A stretch of DNA of 35,215 nt, from the NCBI GenBank assembly GCA_034172985.1, contig JAXFDY010000110.1:1-35215 (forward strand), in the 5' to 3' direction. Of the stretch, positions 25,401 through 32,175 are shown in pieces (within the stretch, counting starts at the first letter, position 1; each line of letters begins with the position of its first letter). The stretch comes from CAG-303 sp034172985. Lineage in GTDB: Bacteria; Bacillota; Clostridia; Lachnospirales; Lachnospiraceae. Position numbers and translations under genes: made by a program. Below the pieces are notes generated by a model. That model ran no database searches and was not told the origin of the DNA. It saw only the letters and a program-made list of their open reading frames with translations.

Positions 25401-26026
25401 ATTTTGTAAAAGAAACATCGATAGAACAAAAGGTATTTGAGCATATTCGGACAGAATTGCTAAATCAGGAAGATGTACATTATCTATGCGAGCTTGCATA
25501 TCTGAAATTTCAGTCTGAAAAAGATCATTTGCAAGAAACGGATATTCAATTATGCAAGAAAATTCTATATGCTATGTGCAGAAGAAACAAAAAATTTGAA
25601 TTTTTTAAGAAATTCAGAAATTATTTTGAATTGCCACAATCATTAGAAAATACAACAATCCTGGAATATCGTACGAACCCTGATAGTAAAGTTTCTGTGC
25701 ATTATTTACAGGAGAATGAAAAAGATTATATAAAAGAAGATATGACAAATGTATGTCAGGGAATATTTACCTGCTCTTTTATCTTGTTTTATGGAGAGAA
25801 TCTGAAGTATTATATAACTGAAAAATGTGGCGAAACTGAAAATGTAACAGAAAGTATGGAATTGACGGTCAGCAGGGAACACAGCTGGAAAAATCATACG
25901 GTATATGGAACTTTAAATAATATGATGGTTTGTCTTGAAATGCAGGAGGAAAAAACCTTAAATGAGCTTGCAGTTGATTATCATGTTAAGAAAAAACTAA
26001 ATCATAGTATTTTTATGATTAATTGA
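22472..26026 (+). CDS. Large uncharacterised protein: N-terminal beta domains plus helical repeats (DUF5717-like)
   Basis: I do not know a function. The 1184-residue protein lacks a signal peptide and membrane helices, so it is probably cytosolic. Residues 1-115 read as a beta sandwich (ELSLMPGENCEGSFRIENHG, ending VYIPFFITVKAG), similar in texture to immunoglobulin-like domains. A second such domain spans about 205-300 (WGYVKAIVECDEPFLRLEK). From about 300 to 1050 it is nearly all helical, rich in Tyr, Leu and charged residues, resembling TPR or HEAT-like repeats. The last ~130 residues turn back to beta strands (GIFTCSFILFYGENLKYYITE). From memory it matches a Lachnospiraceae family catalogued as DUF5717; this was not checked. 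It starts 2 bp after rarA with AGAGG as ribosome binding site and leads a four-gene block. Confidence 0.8.
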   Translation: MKELIDKLSLGIIDYEIPSVVADVEKIELSLMPGENCEGSFRIENHGQGKLKGIIYSSDRHVKIKNKTFSGDVSQVHYIVDTGYLNEGTELKGDISIVSNGGEVYIPFFITVKAGGIHTSIGDMRNMFHFADLVQKDYDEALRLFCSKKFSDILLKDDYVLRAKYDALIQGTDKNIAMDEFLIVANKKKPTTITVSEEERYFENPEEDYEDKVILQKDNWGYVKAIVECDEPFLRLEKTTISSDDFVGNLCEIPFLICENSLHEGFNYAVIKISSLQQTWKVPVKVYKKHEDGILLRESRYLDKKRLLASLYRVYLSFRMKKMTLQEWMECTFDITEKMRKIQEDDLFVLLVQTQLMIVQGKEVEAKLMLEEASNRLEGMFSKDVQNYCFYLYVRALKERRDEYTKKAVDTIRQYYENGWDNWQLLWLIMYLDENYDRNESLKLIRIKEQYDKGMRSPLMYYESLAIYNNTPSLLRVLDEYERQVIFFGIREDYISEKLIARVIELCSMEKVFQKDIYHILSELYGMTGRDKVLSEIVGMLIKAGKTDSLYFPWYEKAVERNFKLTGLYEYYMYSMNYDYEGKIPDVIFMYFVYNITLKGERLDFLYKKVIEYKDEAEHIYHLYEKNMEKYAFDSVREGRMNDKLAVVYQEMLPRMIPDAEVSEKLPEIINTYLVMCNNPAIREVVVIHKEMDMEEHIPFMAGKAYVRIYSEDAAVVFCDIYGNRYIQTVSYQKKKLLQMESLLKICYEIKQDTLGLQIYFNDKYFRYRKYADKAIEIMEKLVHAHEVRPEYKAFLEKEIIEYYAVHSEEGDFQKYLSNVNVEQMGAEARKRIIELCITRGLPKRGFCLMTMYGCNGISGQMILKCVDQTLEMLGDDKNTELLYLAVIAYRKGKYNENTLNYISEYYYGSTRDMYKLWTSVKNFGCESRILEEKIVVQMLFTGEYENHIGSVFESYLENGASEKVKRAYLIRKSYDYFVKETSIEQKVFEHIRTELLNQEDVHYLCELAYLKFQSEKDHLQETDIQLCKKILYAMCRRNKKFEFFKKFRNYFELPQSLENTTILEYRTNPDSKVSVHYLQENEKDYIKEDMTNVCQGIFTCSFILFYGENLKYYITEKCGETENVTESMELTVSREHSWKNHTVYGTLNNMMVCLEMQEEKTLNELAVDYHVKKKLNHSIFMIN

Positions 26027-26057
26027 CCTTGGTTTTGAGACAGGTATGGTGAAAATA

Positions 26058-27323
26058 ATGGAAGAGACGATATTATATGCAATAGGAATAGACTTTTCAA
26101 CTGGTTTTTCCAGTCTTTCCTATGTTGAGAGTAAAAATGCAGAGCCAAAATCCATGAGCATCAGTGCAGATGATGGAAAGTATGTAATTCCTCTGGTATT
26201 GTATAAAAGGAAACAAACAGATGAGTGGCTGATTGGCGATGAAGCATTTTTTGCTTCGGAAAACGAGGAAAATGGCAGGATGAATCTTGTTAATTCCTTA
26301 TTTGAAATTTATGTTAAAAACGAAACAAAATATATAGAGAACAGGGAATATACCGGCGAAGAATTGATGAAACTGTTTTTTGTGGAATTATATCGCAAAG
26401 CAAAAGAAATTATCGGTTTTTCAAGCGTAGAGAATCTGGTTGTTACTACAGAGACAATCAATCGCTCCTTTGTGCAGACAATGAAGAATATTTGTGCTTC
26501 TGAAGAGATTAAAGCGGGAAAGATACAGTTTTTGAATCATTCAGAGACATTTGCTTATTATGTGCTTCATAGTAAAAGAGAATTATGGGCTAATGATGTA
26601 ACTTTGTTTTCATTAGATGAAAAAGGATTTATTTGCAGAAATCTGACTAAGCGCAGAGAAAAAAATAGAAATACCATATTTGTGGAAACGGAAGATTTGT
26701 CATGGCTGTTACAGTATGAGAATTTACAGAGCGCAGAGGGACAAGATGGGGCAGATGAAAAATTCAGCAGATATCTTTCGGACGATTACAAAAATCATAT
26801 TGTAAGCAGCGTATTCTTTACGGGGATTGGTTTTTACGAAAATTGGTATCAGAAATCTATCAGAGAAATATGCAGAAAGCGAAGGGCATTTAAAGGTTTT
26901 AATCTTTATGCGGATGGCGCAGCTGCAAGTACTTTAAAAAACCAGGCGGAAGAATGGGCGATTTATTGTGAGGGCAGGACCAGTGTCAATGTGGCAATAC
27001 AACGTTTAGTGAAAGGGCAGAAGGAAGACTATCTGCTGTCACCGGCAGGAGTTACTTGGACAGAGGCTGGAAATACGGCGGAATTTATTCTGGATCATGC
27101 AGATCATGTTTCTTTTGTGATTACTGCACCATTTCATAAAGACAGAGAACTGTTTGATCTATCATTGCAGGAATTTCCATTGCGGGATGATAAGACGATG
27201 TGTATTGCTGTCAGTCTGGAATATGATGGGAGCAATTATCTTGAGATAATGGTTGAAGACAGAGGGTTTGGTGATTTTATCAAACCTTCCGGTAAAGTAA
27301 TCAGGAAAAGGATATCTCTATAA
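26058..27323 (+). CDS. Hsp70/actin-fold protein with degenerate nucleotide site (DUF5716-like)
   Basis: ATG at 26058 (MEETILYAIG) is preferred since GGTGA precedes it at good spacing; the ATG at 26046 lies too near its own signal. The 421-residue protein opens with GIDFSTGFSS (10-19), matching the phosphate-1 loop of Hsp70 (GIDLGTTNS). Later segments fit the fold: VENLVVTTETINRSF like the DnaK region for VPAYF, TGIGF (255-259) at the adenosine-loop position, and ADGAAAS (285-291) like the DnaK YGAA helix. The phosphate-2 site, DxGGGT in Hsp70, reads SLDEKGF here (185-191). There is no full-size Hsp70 substrate-binding domain; about 110 residues of beta-rich sequence follow. ATP binding may persist but normal hydrolysis is doubtful. 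It lies 31 bp after the large gene and 12 bp before the TPR gene. Confidence 0.75.
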   Translation: MEETILYAIGIDFSTGFSSLSYVESKNAEPKSMSISADDGKYVIPLVLYKRKQTDEWLIGDEAFFASENEENGRMNLVNSLFEIYVKNETKYIENREYTGEELMKLFFVELYRKAKEIIGFSSVENLVVTTETINRSFVQTMKNICASEEIKAGKIQFLNHSETFAYYVLHSKRELWANDVTLFSLDEKGFICRNLTKRREKNRNTIFVETEDLSWLLQYENLQSAEGQDGADEKFSRYLSDDYKNHIVSSVFFTGIGFYENWYQKSIREICRKRRAFKGFNLYADGAAASTLKNQAEEWAIYCEGRTSVNVAIQRLVKGQKEDYLLSPAGVTWTEAGNTAEFILDHADHVSFVITAPFHKDRELFDLSLQEFPLRDDKTMCIAVSLEYDGSNYLEIMVEDRGFGDFIKPSGKVIRKRISL

Positions 27324-27335
27324 ATAGGAGGCACT

Positions 27336-28208
27336 ATGAGTGGATTAATTTTGACGAAAAAAAAGCAGGGTGTTTCCCTTCCTGTTGAAATTTCAGATAT
27401 CAGCTTGTATTCCATGGAAGAATTATGTTATTATCTGTATCATAATATTTATTCCATTAATAAAGAGTTTTTTAATGAAGCATTTTTTGAGTTCTTAAAA
27501 GGAATGGAACAGGAACCTTTGATTCAGAAACTGAATATGGATATTCTTGGAGGAAAACATTATATTTGTCTTGCCTTGGATGTGATTATGGCAGTTGATT
27601 ATTATTCGGAAGAGGAAAAGGAAGAGATAAAGCTGGAGTTCGGTGGAGTTATGAGACGTACTCCGGCAGAAAATATTAAAGTGAGAGCAGATATTCTTCA
27701 CGAAAATGGAAAGTGGAAAGAAGCTTTACAGGGATATCGTCGTTTGATAGAAGATCATACATTAAATGTATCAGAGAAAAATCAGGCGGATGCATGGAAT
27801 AATATAGGCGTTATTCATGCGGAATGTTTTCAATACGAGGAGGCACTGGAATGCTTTGACCGGGCATTAGAAATCAGGGAACAGCAGGAGTATATGGATA
27901 ATCTCATTTGCGCACTGATTATGGCGGGAAAAGACATGAATCCGATACAGGAAAAACAGTTGCAGGATTTAAAAAAACAGATGATATTTAAACACAATAT
28001 TCCGGAAGAATTGTTTCGCAGATATGAGGAAGTTATTGCCAGAGAAGAAAAAAATATTGAGTTAGGCAGAGAGACGCTTGCTTTGAAAGAGCGTATGTCA
28101 TCAGAATGCCAGAATGATATTGCAAAATATTACGAGGATGTAAGTATTCTTATTGCAGAGTGGAAAAAAGAGTACCGGGAACAGGAAAGAGAAAGGCAGT
28201 CTAAGTAG
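27336..28208 (+). CDS. TPR-containing protein of the four-gene block
   Basis: The 290-residue protein has no signal peptide or membrane segment. Two tetratricopeptide-like motifs are visible: KVRADILHENGKWKEALQGY near residue 110 and AWNNIGVIHAECFQYEEAL near 151, the second with the W/Y-G-A-P spacing typical of TPRs. The N-terminal third is helical and unrecognised, and the C-terminal ~70 residues are a charged helix likely to form a coiled coil (EKNIELGRETLALKERM). TPR proteins act as binding scaffolds, often for chaperones, which fits its neighbour, the Hsp70-like protein. GGAGG lies before the ATG; the next gene starts 2 bp after the stop. Confidence 0.82.
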   Translation: MSGLILTKKKQGVSLPVEISDISLYSMEELCYYLYHNIYSINKEFFNEAFFEFLKGMEQEPLIQKLNMDILGGKHYICLALDVIMAVDYYSEEEKEEIKLEFGGVMRRTPAENIKVRADILHENGKWKEALQGYRRLIEDHTLNVSEKNQADAWNNIGVIHAECFQYEEALECFDRALEIREQQEYMDNLICALIMAGKDMNPIQEKQLQDLKKQMIFKHNIPEELFRRYEEVIAREEKNIELGRETLALKERMSSECQNDIAKYYEDVSILIAEWKKEYREQERERQSK

Positions 28209-28210
28209 AT

Positions 28211-29464
28211 ATGGGTTTATTTTTTGGAAAAAGGAAGAAAAAAAAGGATGAGGAAAAAGAATTCAACAATATGTGGAACGGTAATTATCGTTTAGATGAG
28301 TTCGAGAAGTTGGAAAATTATCCCCATTATACGGAAAATGAAGCGGAAGAAGAGGACAGCCCGGATGATGTAGATGATACAGTATATTTGACAAATAAAG
28401 AAGAAAAATTATTATTTGTGGAAGACTGCTGTGATCAGATTTTAGAAGCATCGAAAAGAGCCGCAGATGCAAAGAAAGAATATAAGGCAGTCAATGGGTA
28501 TCTCGAGGATATACGCATTATTCGCGAACAGGATGAAAAGGCAAAGGATGAGCTGATCTATATTACCAGGAGAATCAAAAATCTGAAAAACGATAAGGAA
28601 AGCTATCGTAATTTTGGTACAAAAATTCCGGAACAGAAATACCGGTATATTCAGGCAAATGAGAAAAATATGCAGTCCATTTTAAAAGAGCTTCATGATG
28701 ATGAAAATTACATGCAGTCATTAAAAACAGATCTTCATAATATCGAAGGTGAAAAGGCCGCCTTGAATTATGAGAAAAAAGAATGTGAGAAAAAGCTGCA
28801 GATGGCAGGTAAGATTGCCGTATTGGTGCTTGCTGCAACCATGCTGGCTATGGGTCCTCTTTTTTATTTTCATTTGAACAGCGAATATGATTTTACAATC
28901 GGTATCATGATTACAGTAGCATTAGCGGCGGTTTGCCTGGCTGGTGTGGTTGTGGGATATCAGAATTCTGCCAGGGAAATAAAAGTTATTGAACGGAAGA
29001 TCAATAAAGCTGTGAGACTGTTGAATAAATATCGCCTCTTATATGTAAATGTAAAAAATCGCATAGATTATGTTTATGATAAACTGGAAATACATAGTGC
29101 ATATGAACTGAATAATTACTGGAGATTGTATCTGACAGCAAAAAAGGAGCAGGAAGCCTATACAAAAATGACAGATGAACTCTATCAGGCAGAAAGACAG
29201 TTTCAGGATCATATACATACTTTGAGACTTTATGATGAATCGGTATGGTCATTTCAGATGGATGCCATATTAGACGAAAATGTCATGGATGATCTGGTGA
29301 ATAATCTGAATCGAAGAAAAAAAGGTTTGAGAAAAACATTGGATTACAATAAGAAAAGAAGTGAAAAGTATAAACAGAAGGTAAAGAATTTGATCAAAGA
29401 TGAACCACAGCTTGCATCGGATATTTTGAAGATTGTGGAAGAAAAAGAAAATGCCATAGTATAA
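28211..29464 (+). CDS. Coiled-coil membrane protein of the four-gene block
   Basis: The function is unknown. The 417-residue protein begins with a very basic stretch (GKRKKKKDEEKE), then an acidic disordered segment (40-58) and a long coiled coil (about 65-197). Two adjacent membrane helices follow (about 202-221 and 228-250) with a short loop of about six residues between them. A second long, lysine-rich helical region (255-410) completes it. Both long arms should be on the cytoplasmic side, giving a hairpin anchor with two cytosolic coiled-coil arms. It could anchor the soluble proteins encoded upstream to the membrane; that is inference from co-location. It starts 2 bp after the TPR gene, so translation is probably coupled. 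Confidence 0.8.
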   Translation: MGLFFGKRKKKKDEEKEFNNMWNGNYRLDEFEKLENYPHYTENEAEEEDSPDDVDDTVYLTNKEEKLLFVEDCCDQILEASKRAADAKKEYKAVNGYLEDIRIIREQDEKAKDELIYITRRIKNLKNDKESYRNFGTKIPEQKYRYIQANEKNMQSILKELHDDENYMQSLKTDLHNIEGEKAALNYEKKECEKKLQMAGKIAVLVLAATMLAMGPLFYFHLNSEYDFTIGIMITVALAAVCLAGVVVGYQNSAREIKVIERKINKAVRLLNKYRLLYVNVKNRIDYVYDKLEIHSAYELNNYWRLYLTAKKEQEAYTKMTDELYQAERQFQDHIHTLRLYDESVWSFQMDAILDENVMDDLVNNLNRRKKGLRKTLDYNKKRSEKYKQKVKNLIKDEPQLASDILKIVEEKENAIV

Positions 29465-29467
29465 GAC

Positions 29468-29496
29468 TTTACAATGGAAAATAAGTGTGTTAGAAT
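29468..29496 (+). promoter_or_regulatory. Promoter of leuCD
   Basis: TTTACA (29468-29473), 17 bp, TAGAAT (29491-29496). The predicted transcript start near 29503 leaves a short leader carrying AAGGAGG. No T-box or leucine leader peptide is visible. Confidence 0.6.
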
Positions 29497-29537
29497 TACT
29501 TTTAATGTGATTTTATAAGTTAAGGAGGAAATAAATC

Positions 29538-30803
29538 ATGGGAATGACAATGACCCAGAAAATACTGGCAGCACACTGCGGACTTGAGAAAGTAGAAGCA
29601 GGTCAGTTGATAGAGGCAGATTTGGATTTAGTATTAGGTAATGACGTTACTTCTCCTGTTGCAATCGGAGAAATGAAAAAAATGAACACAGATGGAGTTT
29701 TCGATAAAGATAAGATAGCGATTGTTCTTGATCATTTTACTCCAAACAAGGATATCAAGTCAGCTGAGCTTTGTAAATGTGCAAAAGAATTTTCAATTAA
29801 AAATAATATTACAAACTTTTTCGAGACAGGTGAAGTGGGTATTGAACATGCACTTCTTCCAGAAAAAGGTCTGGTAGTTGCCGGTGATGTGGTAATCGGA
29901 GCCGATTCTCATACATGTACATATGGTGCATTAGGTGCATTTTCGACAGGTGTTGGATCAACTGATATGGCTGCAGGTATGGCTACCGGTAAAGCATGGT
30001 TTAAAGTACCGGCTGCTCTGAAATTTGTACTTACAGGAAAACCGGCTAAATGGGTTAGCGGAAAGGATGTAATTCTTCACATTATTGGGTTGATTGGTGT
30101 GGATGGTGCATTATATAAATCAATGGAATTTGCAGGCGATGGTATCCAGTATCTGACCATGGATGATAGATTTGCCATGACAAACATGGCCATTGAAGCC
30201 GGTGCGAAGAATGGTATCTTCCCGGTTGATGATCTAGCCATTGCGTACATAAAAGAACATTCTGATAAAGAATATAAAGTATACGAAGCAGACGAAGATG
30301 CAGAATACGAAGAAACTTATGTGATTCATCTGGATGAGTTAAAGCCTACGGTAGCATTTCCGCATCTTCCTGAGAATACAAGAACGATTGATGAAGTAGG
30401 TGACATAAAGATTGATCAGGTAGTCATCGGTTCCTGTACAAATGGACGTATGGAGGATTTAAGAATTGCAGCAAAAGTAATGGAAGGAAGACATGTGGCA
30501 AAGGGAGTCAGAACGATTATCATTCCTGCAACACAGAAAATCTATCTTCAGGCGATTGAAGAAGGACTTGTATCCATCTTTATTAAAGCAGGCGCAGCAG
30601 TAAGTACACCTACCTGTGGACCATGTCTTGGCGGACATATGGGTATTCTTGCCAAGGGAGAAAGAGCAGTAGCTACAACAAACAGAAATTTTGTAGGTCG
30701 TATGGGAGATCCTGAATCAGAAGTATATCTTTCAAGTCCTGCAGTAGCGGCTGCATCAGCAATCACAGGAAAAATATCATGTCCTTGTGAATTAGGTTTA
30801 TAG
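29538..30803 (+). CDS. leuC: 3-isopropylmalate dehydratase, large subunit
   Basis: LeuC and LeuD form the iron-sulfur isomerase that converts 2- to 3-isopropylmalate in leucine synthesis. At 421 residues it belongs to the shorter, homoaconitase-like LeuC branch. The three 4Fe-4S ligands are C300 in GSCTNGR and C360 and C363 in TCGPCLGG. Other landmarks are DHFTPNK (65-71), GADSHTCTYGALG (121-133) and FVGRMGDPESEVYLSSP near the end. AAGGAGG precedes the start. leuD follows after 13 bp. leuA and leuB are not in the window, so the rest of the pathway must be encoded elsewhere. Homoaconitase or a citramalate-pathway enzyme are less likely alternatives. Confidence 0.95.
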   Translation: MGMTMTQKILAAHCGLEKVEAGQLIEADLDLVLGNDVTSPVAIGEMKKMNTDGVFDKDKIAIVLDHFTPNKDIKSAELCKCAKEFSIKNNITNFFETGEVGIEHALLPEKGLVVAGDVVIGADSHTCTYGALGAFSTGVGSTDMAAGMATGKAWFKVPAALKFVLTGKPAKWVSGKDVILHIIGLIGVDGALYKSMEFAGDGIQYLTMDDRFAMTNMAIEAGAKNGIFPVDDLAIAYIKEHSDKEYKVYEADEDAEYEETYVIHLDELKPTVAFPHLPENTRTIDEVGDIKIDQVVIGSCTNGRMEDLRIAAKVMEGRHVAKGVRTIIIPATQKIYLQAIEEGLVSIFIKAGAAVSTPTCGPCLGGHMGILAKGERAVATTNRNFVGRMGDPESEVYLSSPAVAAASAITGKISCPCELGL

Positions 30804-30816
30804 GAGGAAAGGTATA

Positions 30817-31302
30817 ATGAAGGCAAACGGAACCGTTTTCAAATTTGGAGATAATGTAGATACTGATGTAATTATTCCTGCAAGATATTTAAATGCACCT
30901 GACCCGTCAGATTTGGCAAAACATTGCATGGAAGATATTGATGTGGATTTTGTAAAAAATGTTAAGAAGGGTGACATCATTGTGGCAAATAAAAACTTTG
31001 GCTGTGGTTCATCCAGAGAGCATGCGCCGATTGCTATCAAGGCTGCAGGTGTAAGCTGTGTGATTGCAGAAACATTTGCAAGAATCTTTTACAGAAACGC
31101 AATCAATATCGGACTTCCGATTATTGAATCAAAAGAAGCTGCACAGGGAATCGATGCCGGTGATATAGTAGAAGTGGATTTTGATAATGGAATGATATAT
31201 AACAAGACAAAAGGAACAGAATACAAAGGTCAGGCATTCCCTGAGTTTATGCAGAAAATTATTAATTCTGAAGGCTTGATAAATTATATCAACAATAAAT
31301 AA
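30817..31302 (+). CDS. leuD: 3-isopropylmalate dehydratase, small subunit
   Basis: The 161-residue protein is the swivel-domain subunit that completes the LeuC active site. It carries DNVDTDVIIPARYL (12-25) and the signature NKNFGCGSSREHAP (58-71). Its short length matches partners of the homoaconitase-like LeuC branch. AGGAGG lies upstream of the ATG, and it is cotranscribed with leuC. The next gene, an amidase-like protein, begins 24 bp after the stop without a terminator. Confidence 0.96.
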   Translation: MKANGTVFKFGDNVDTDVIIPARYLNAPDPSDLAKHCMEDIDVDFVKNVKKGDIIVANKNFGCGSSREHAPIAIKAAGVSCVIAETFARIFYRNAINIGLPIIESKEAAQGIDAGDIVEVDFDNGMIYNKTKGTEYKGQAFPEFMQKIINSEGLINYINNK

Positions 31303-31326
31303 GATAGTGTGATTGGGAGTTAAGGG

Positions 31327-32160
31327 ATGAAGAATAGTTTAATGAAAAGGTACAAGCCACAGATGATTTTATTTTTAATCATTGTGCTTGAAGCTATGAT
31401 TATGATTGGGTTGACCCAGCATAGAAGTTATTTGGAAAAAAAACAGGCAGAAGCCGAGGCAGCGGCTGCTACAAGTCAGGTACAGGAAACCAGTACATCA
31501 GAAAATAATGCAGAGGAAGAACTGACAACTCTGGCAAATATTCCAGAGAGAGATCCGGATGCAAGTGCTGATGCATATCAGGATGACGGGGAAAGGATTG
31601 TCTGTCTGGATCCTGCTCTGGGTGGATATGCGAAGGGAAATACTTCAGAGACAGAGAGCAAAATGACAGAGAGTGAATATAATCTGGAGTTTGCCCAGTT
31701 GTTAAAGTCCGAGCTCAATAAGCGGAATGTGATTGTCTATATGACAAGAGAAGATAATTCCAATGTAGATGAACAAGAACGGACAGATATGGCCAATAAT
31801 GTATATGCGGACCTGATGATCGAAATTAATCGTGATACTTATGATGGTGACGATGAAACAAGGGGAATGACTGCATGGGTACATCATAAGAGACCTGCAT
31901 CATCAGATGCAGTAGCAGATGGAGTTTTGTCTGCACTGGAAGAAGCCGGTGCAAAGGTGAATGAAGTAGATGCAGGTACTGCAGAATCTACAAATAGTGA
32001 TTATCCGACAAATGAGTTTTGTATTGGACCAAGCTTTGTACTGGGGATGGGATCTGTATTAAATGAATCAGATATTACAGATTATGAAGAAAATAAAGAA
32101 GCTTATGCAGAAGCAGCAGCGGATGCTATTCTTGCATGGATGGAGGATCAGGGATTATAA
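31327..32160 (+). CDS. Membrane-anchored N-acetylmuramoyl-alanine amidase-like protein lacking zinc ligands
   Basis: The 277-residue protein has one membrane helix (about 11-30), an Ala/Glu-rich linker and an extracellular domain (90-275) aligning with the Amidase_3 fold. The opening IVCLDPALGG corresponds to the usual IxxDPGHGG. The next landmark, ESEYNLEFAQLLKSEL, matches the E-x-x-x-N-L segment, followed by VYMTRE. ADLMIEINRD corresponds to ADLFxSIHAN and SFVLGMGSVLNESD to VLVExGFLSN. At the three key places the residues differ: L98 for the first zinc His, N168 for the second, and G240 for the catalytic Glu; only E115 remains. It is therefore probably not an active amidase and may bind wall glycans or regulate another protein. 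It follows leuD on the same strand, and its stop lies inside a terminator shared with the convergent gene. Confidence 0.82.
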   Translation: MKNSLMKRYKPQMILFLIIVLEAMIMIGLTQHRSYLEKKQAEAEAAAATSQVQETSTSENNAEEELTTLANIPERDPDASADAYQDDGERIVCLDPALGGYAKGNTSETESKMTESEYNLEFAQLLKSELNKRNVIVYMTREDNSNVDEQERTDMANNVYADLMIEINRDTYDGDDETRGMTAWVHHKRPASSDAVADGVLSALEEAGAKVNEVDAGTAESTNSDYPTNEFCIGPSFVLGMGSVLNESDITDYEENKEAYAEAAADAILAWMEDQGL

Positions 32161-32175
32161 TCCCTGATCTTTTTT
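32146..32175. terminator. Palindromic terminator shared by convergent genes
   Basis: GATCAGGGATTA (32146-32157) and TAATCCCTGATC (32158-32169) form a perfect 24-bp palindrome, followed by six T residues. It contains the stop codons of both the amidase-like gene (TAA, 32158-32160) and the minus-strand gene (32148-32150), whose reading frames overlap by 13 bp. Confidence 0.88.

Noticed and set aside
22472..29464. Phage-defence island
   Set aside because: No nuclease, methyltransferase, helicase, integrase or toxin motif is present in these four genes, and base composition matches the housekeeping neighbours.
29490..29518. TTAGAA-N17-TTATAA as the leuC promoter
   Set aside because: Its transcript would start inside the ribosome binding site; TTTACA-N17-TAGAAT at 29468-29496 is better placed.
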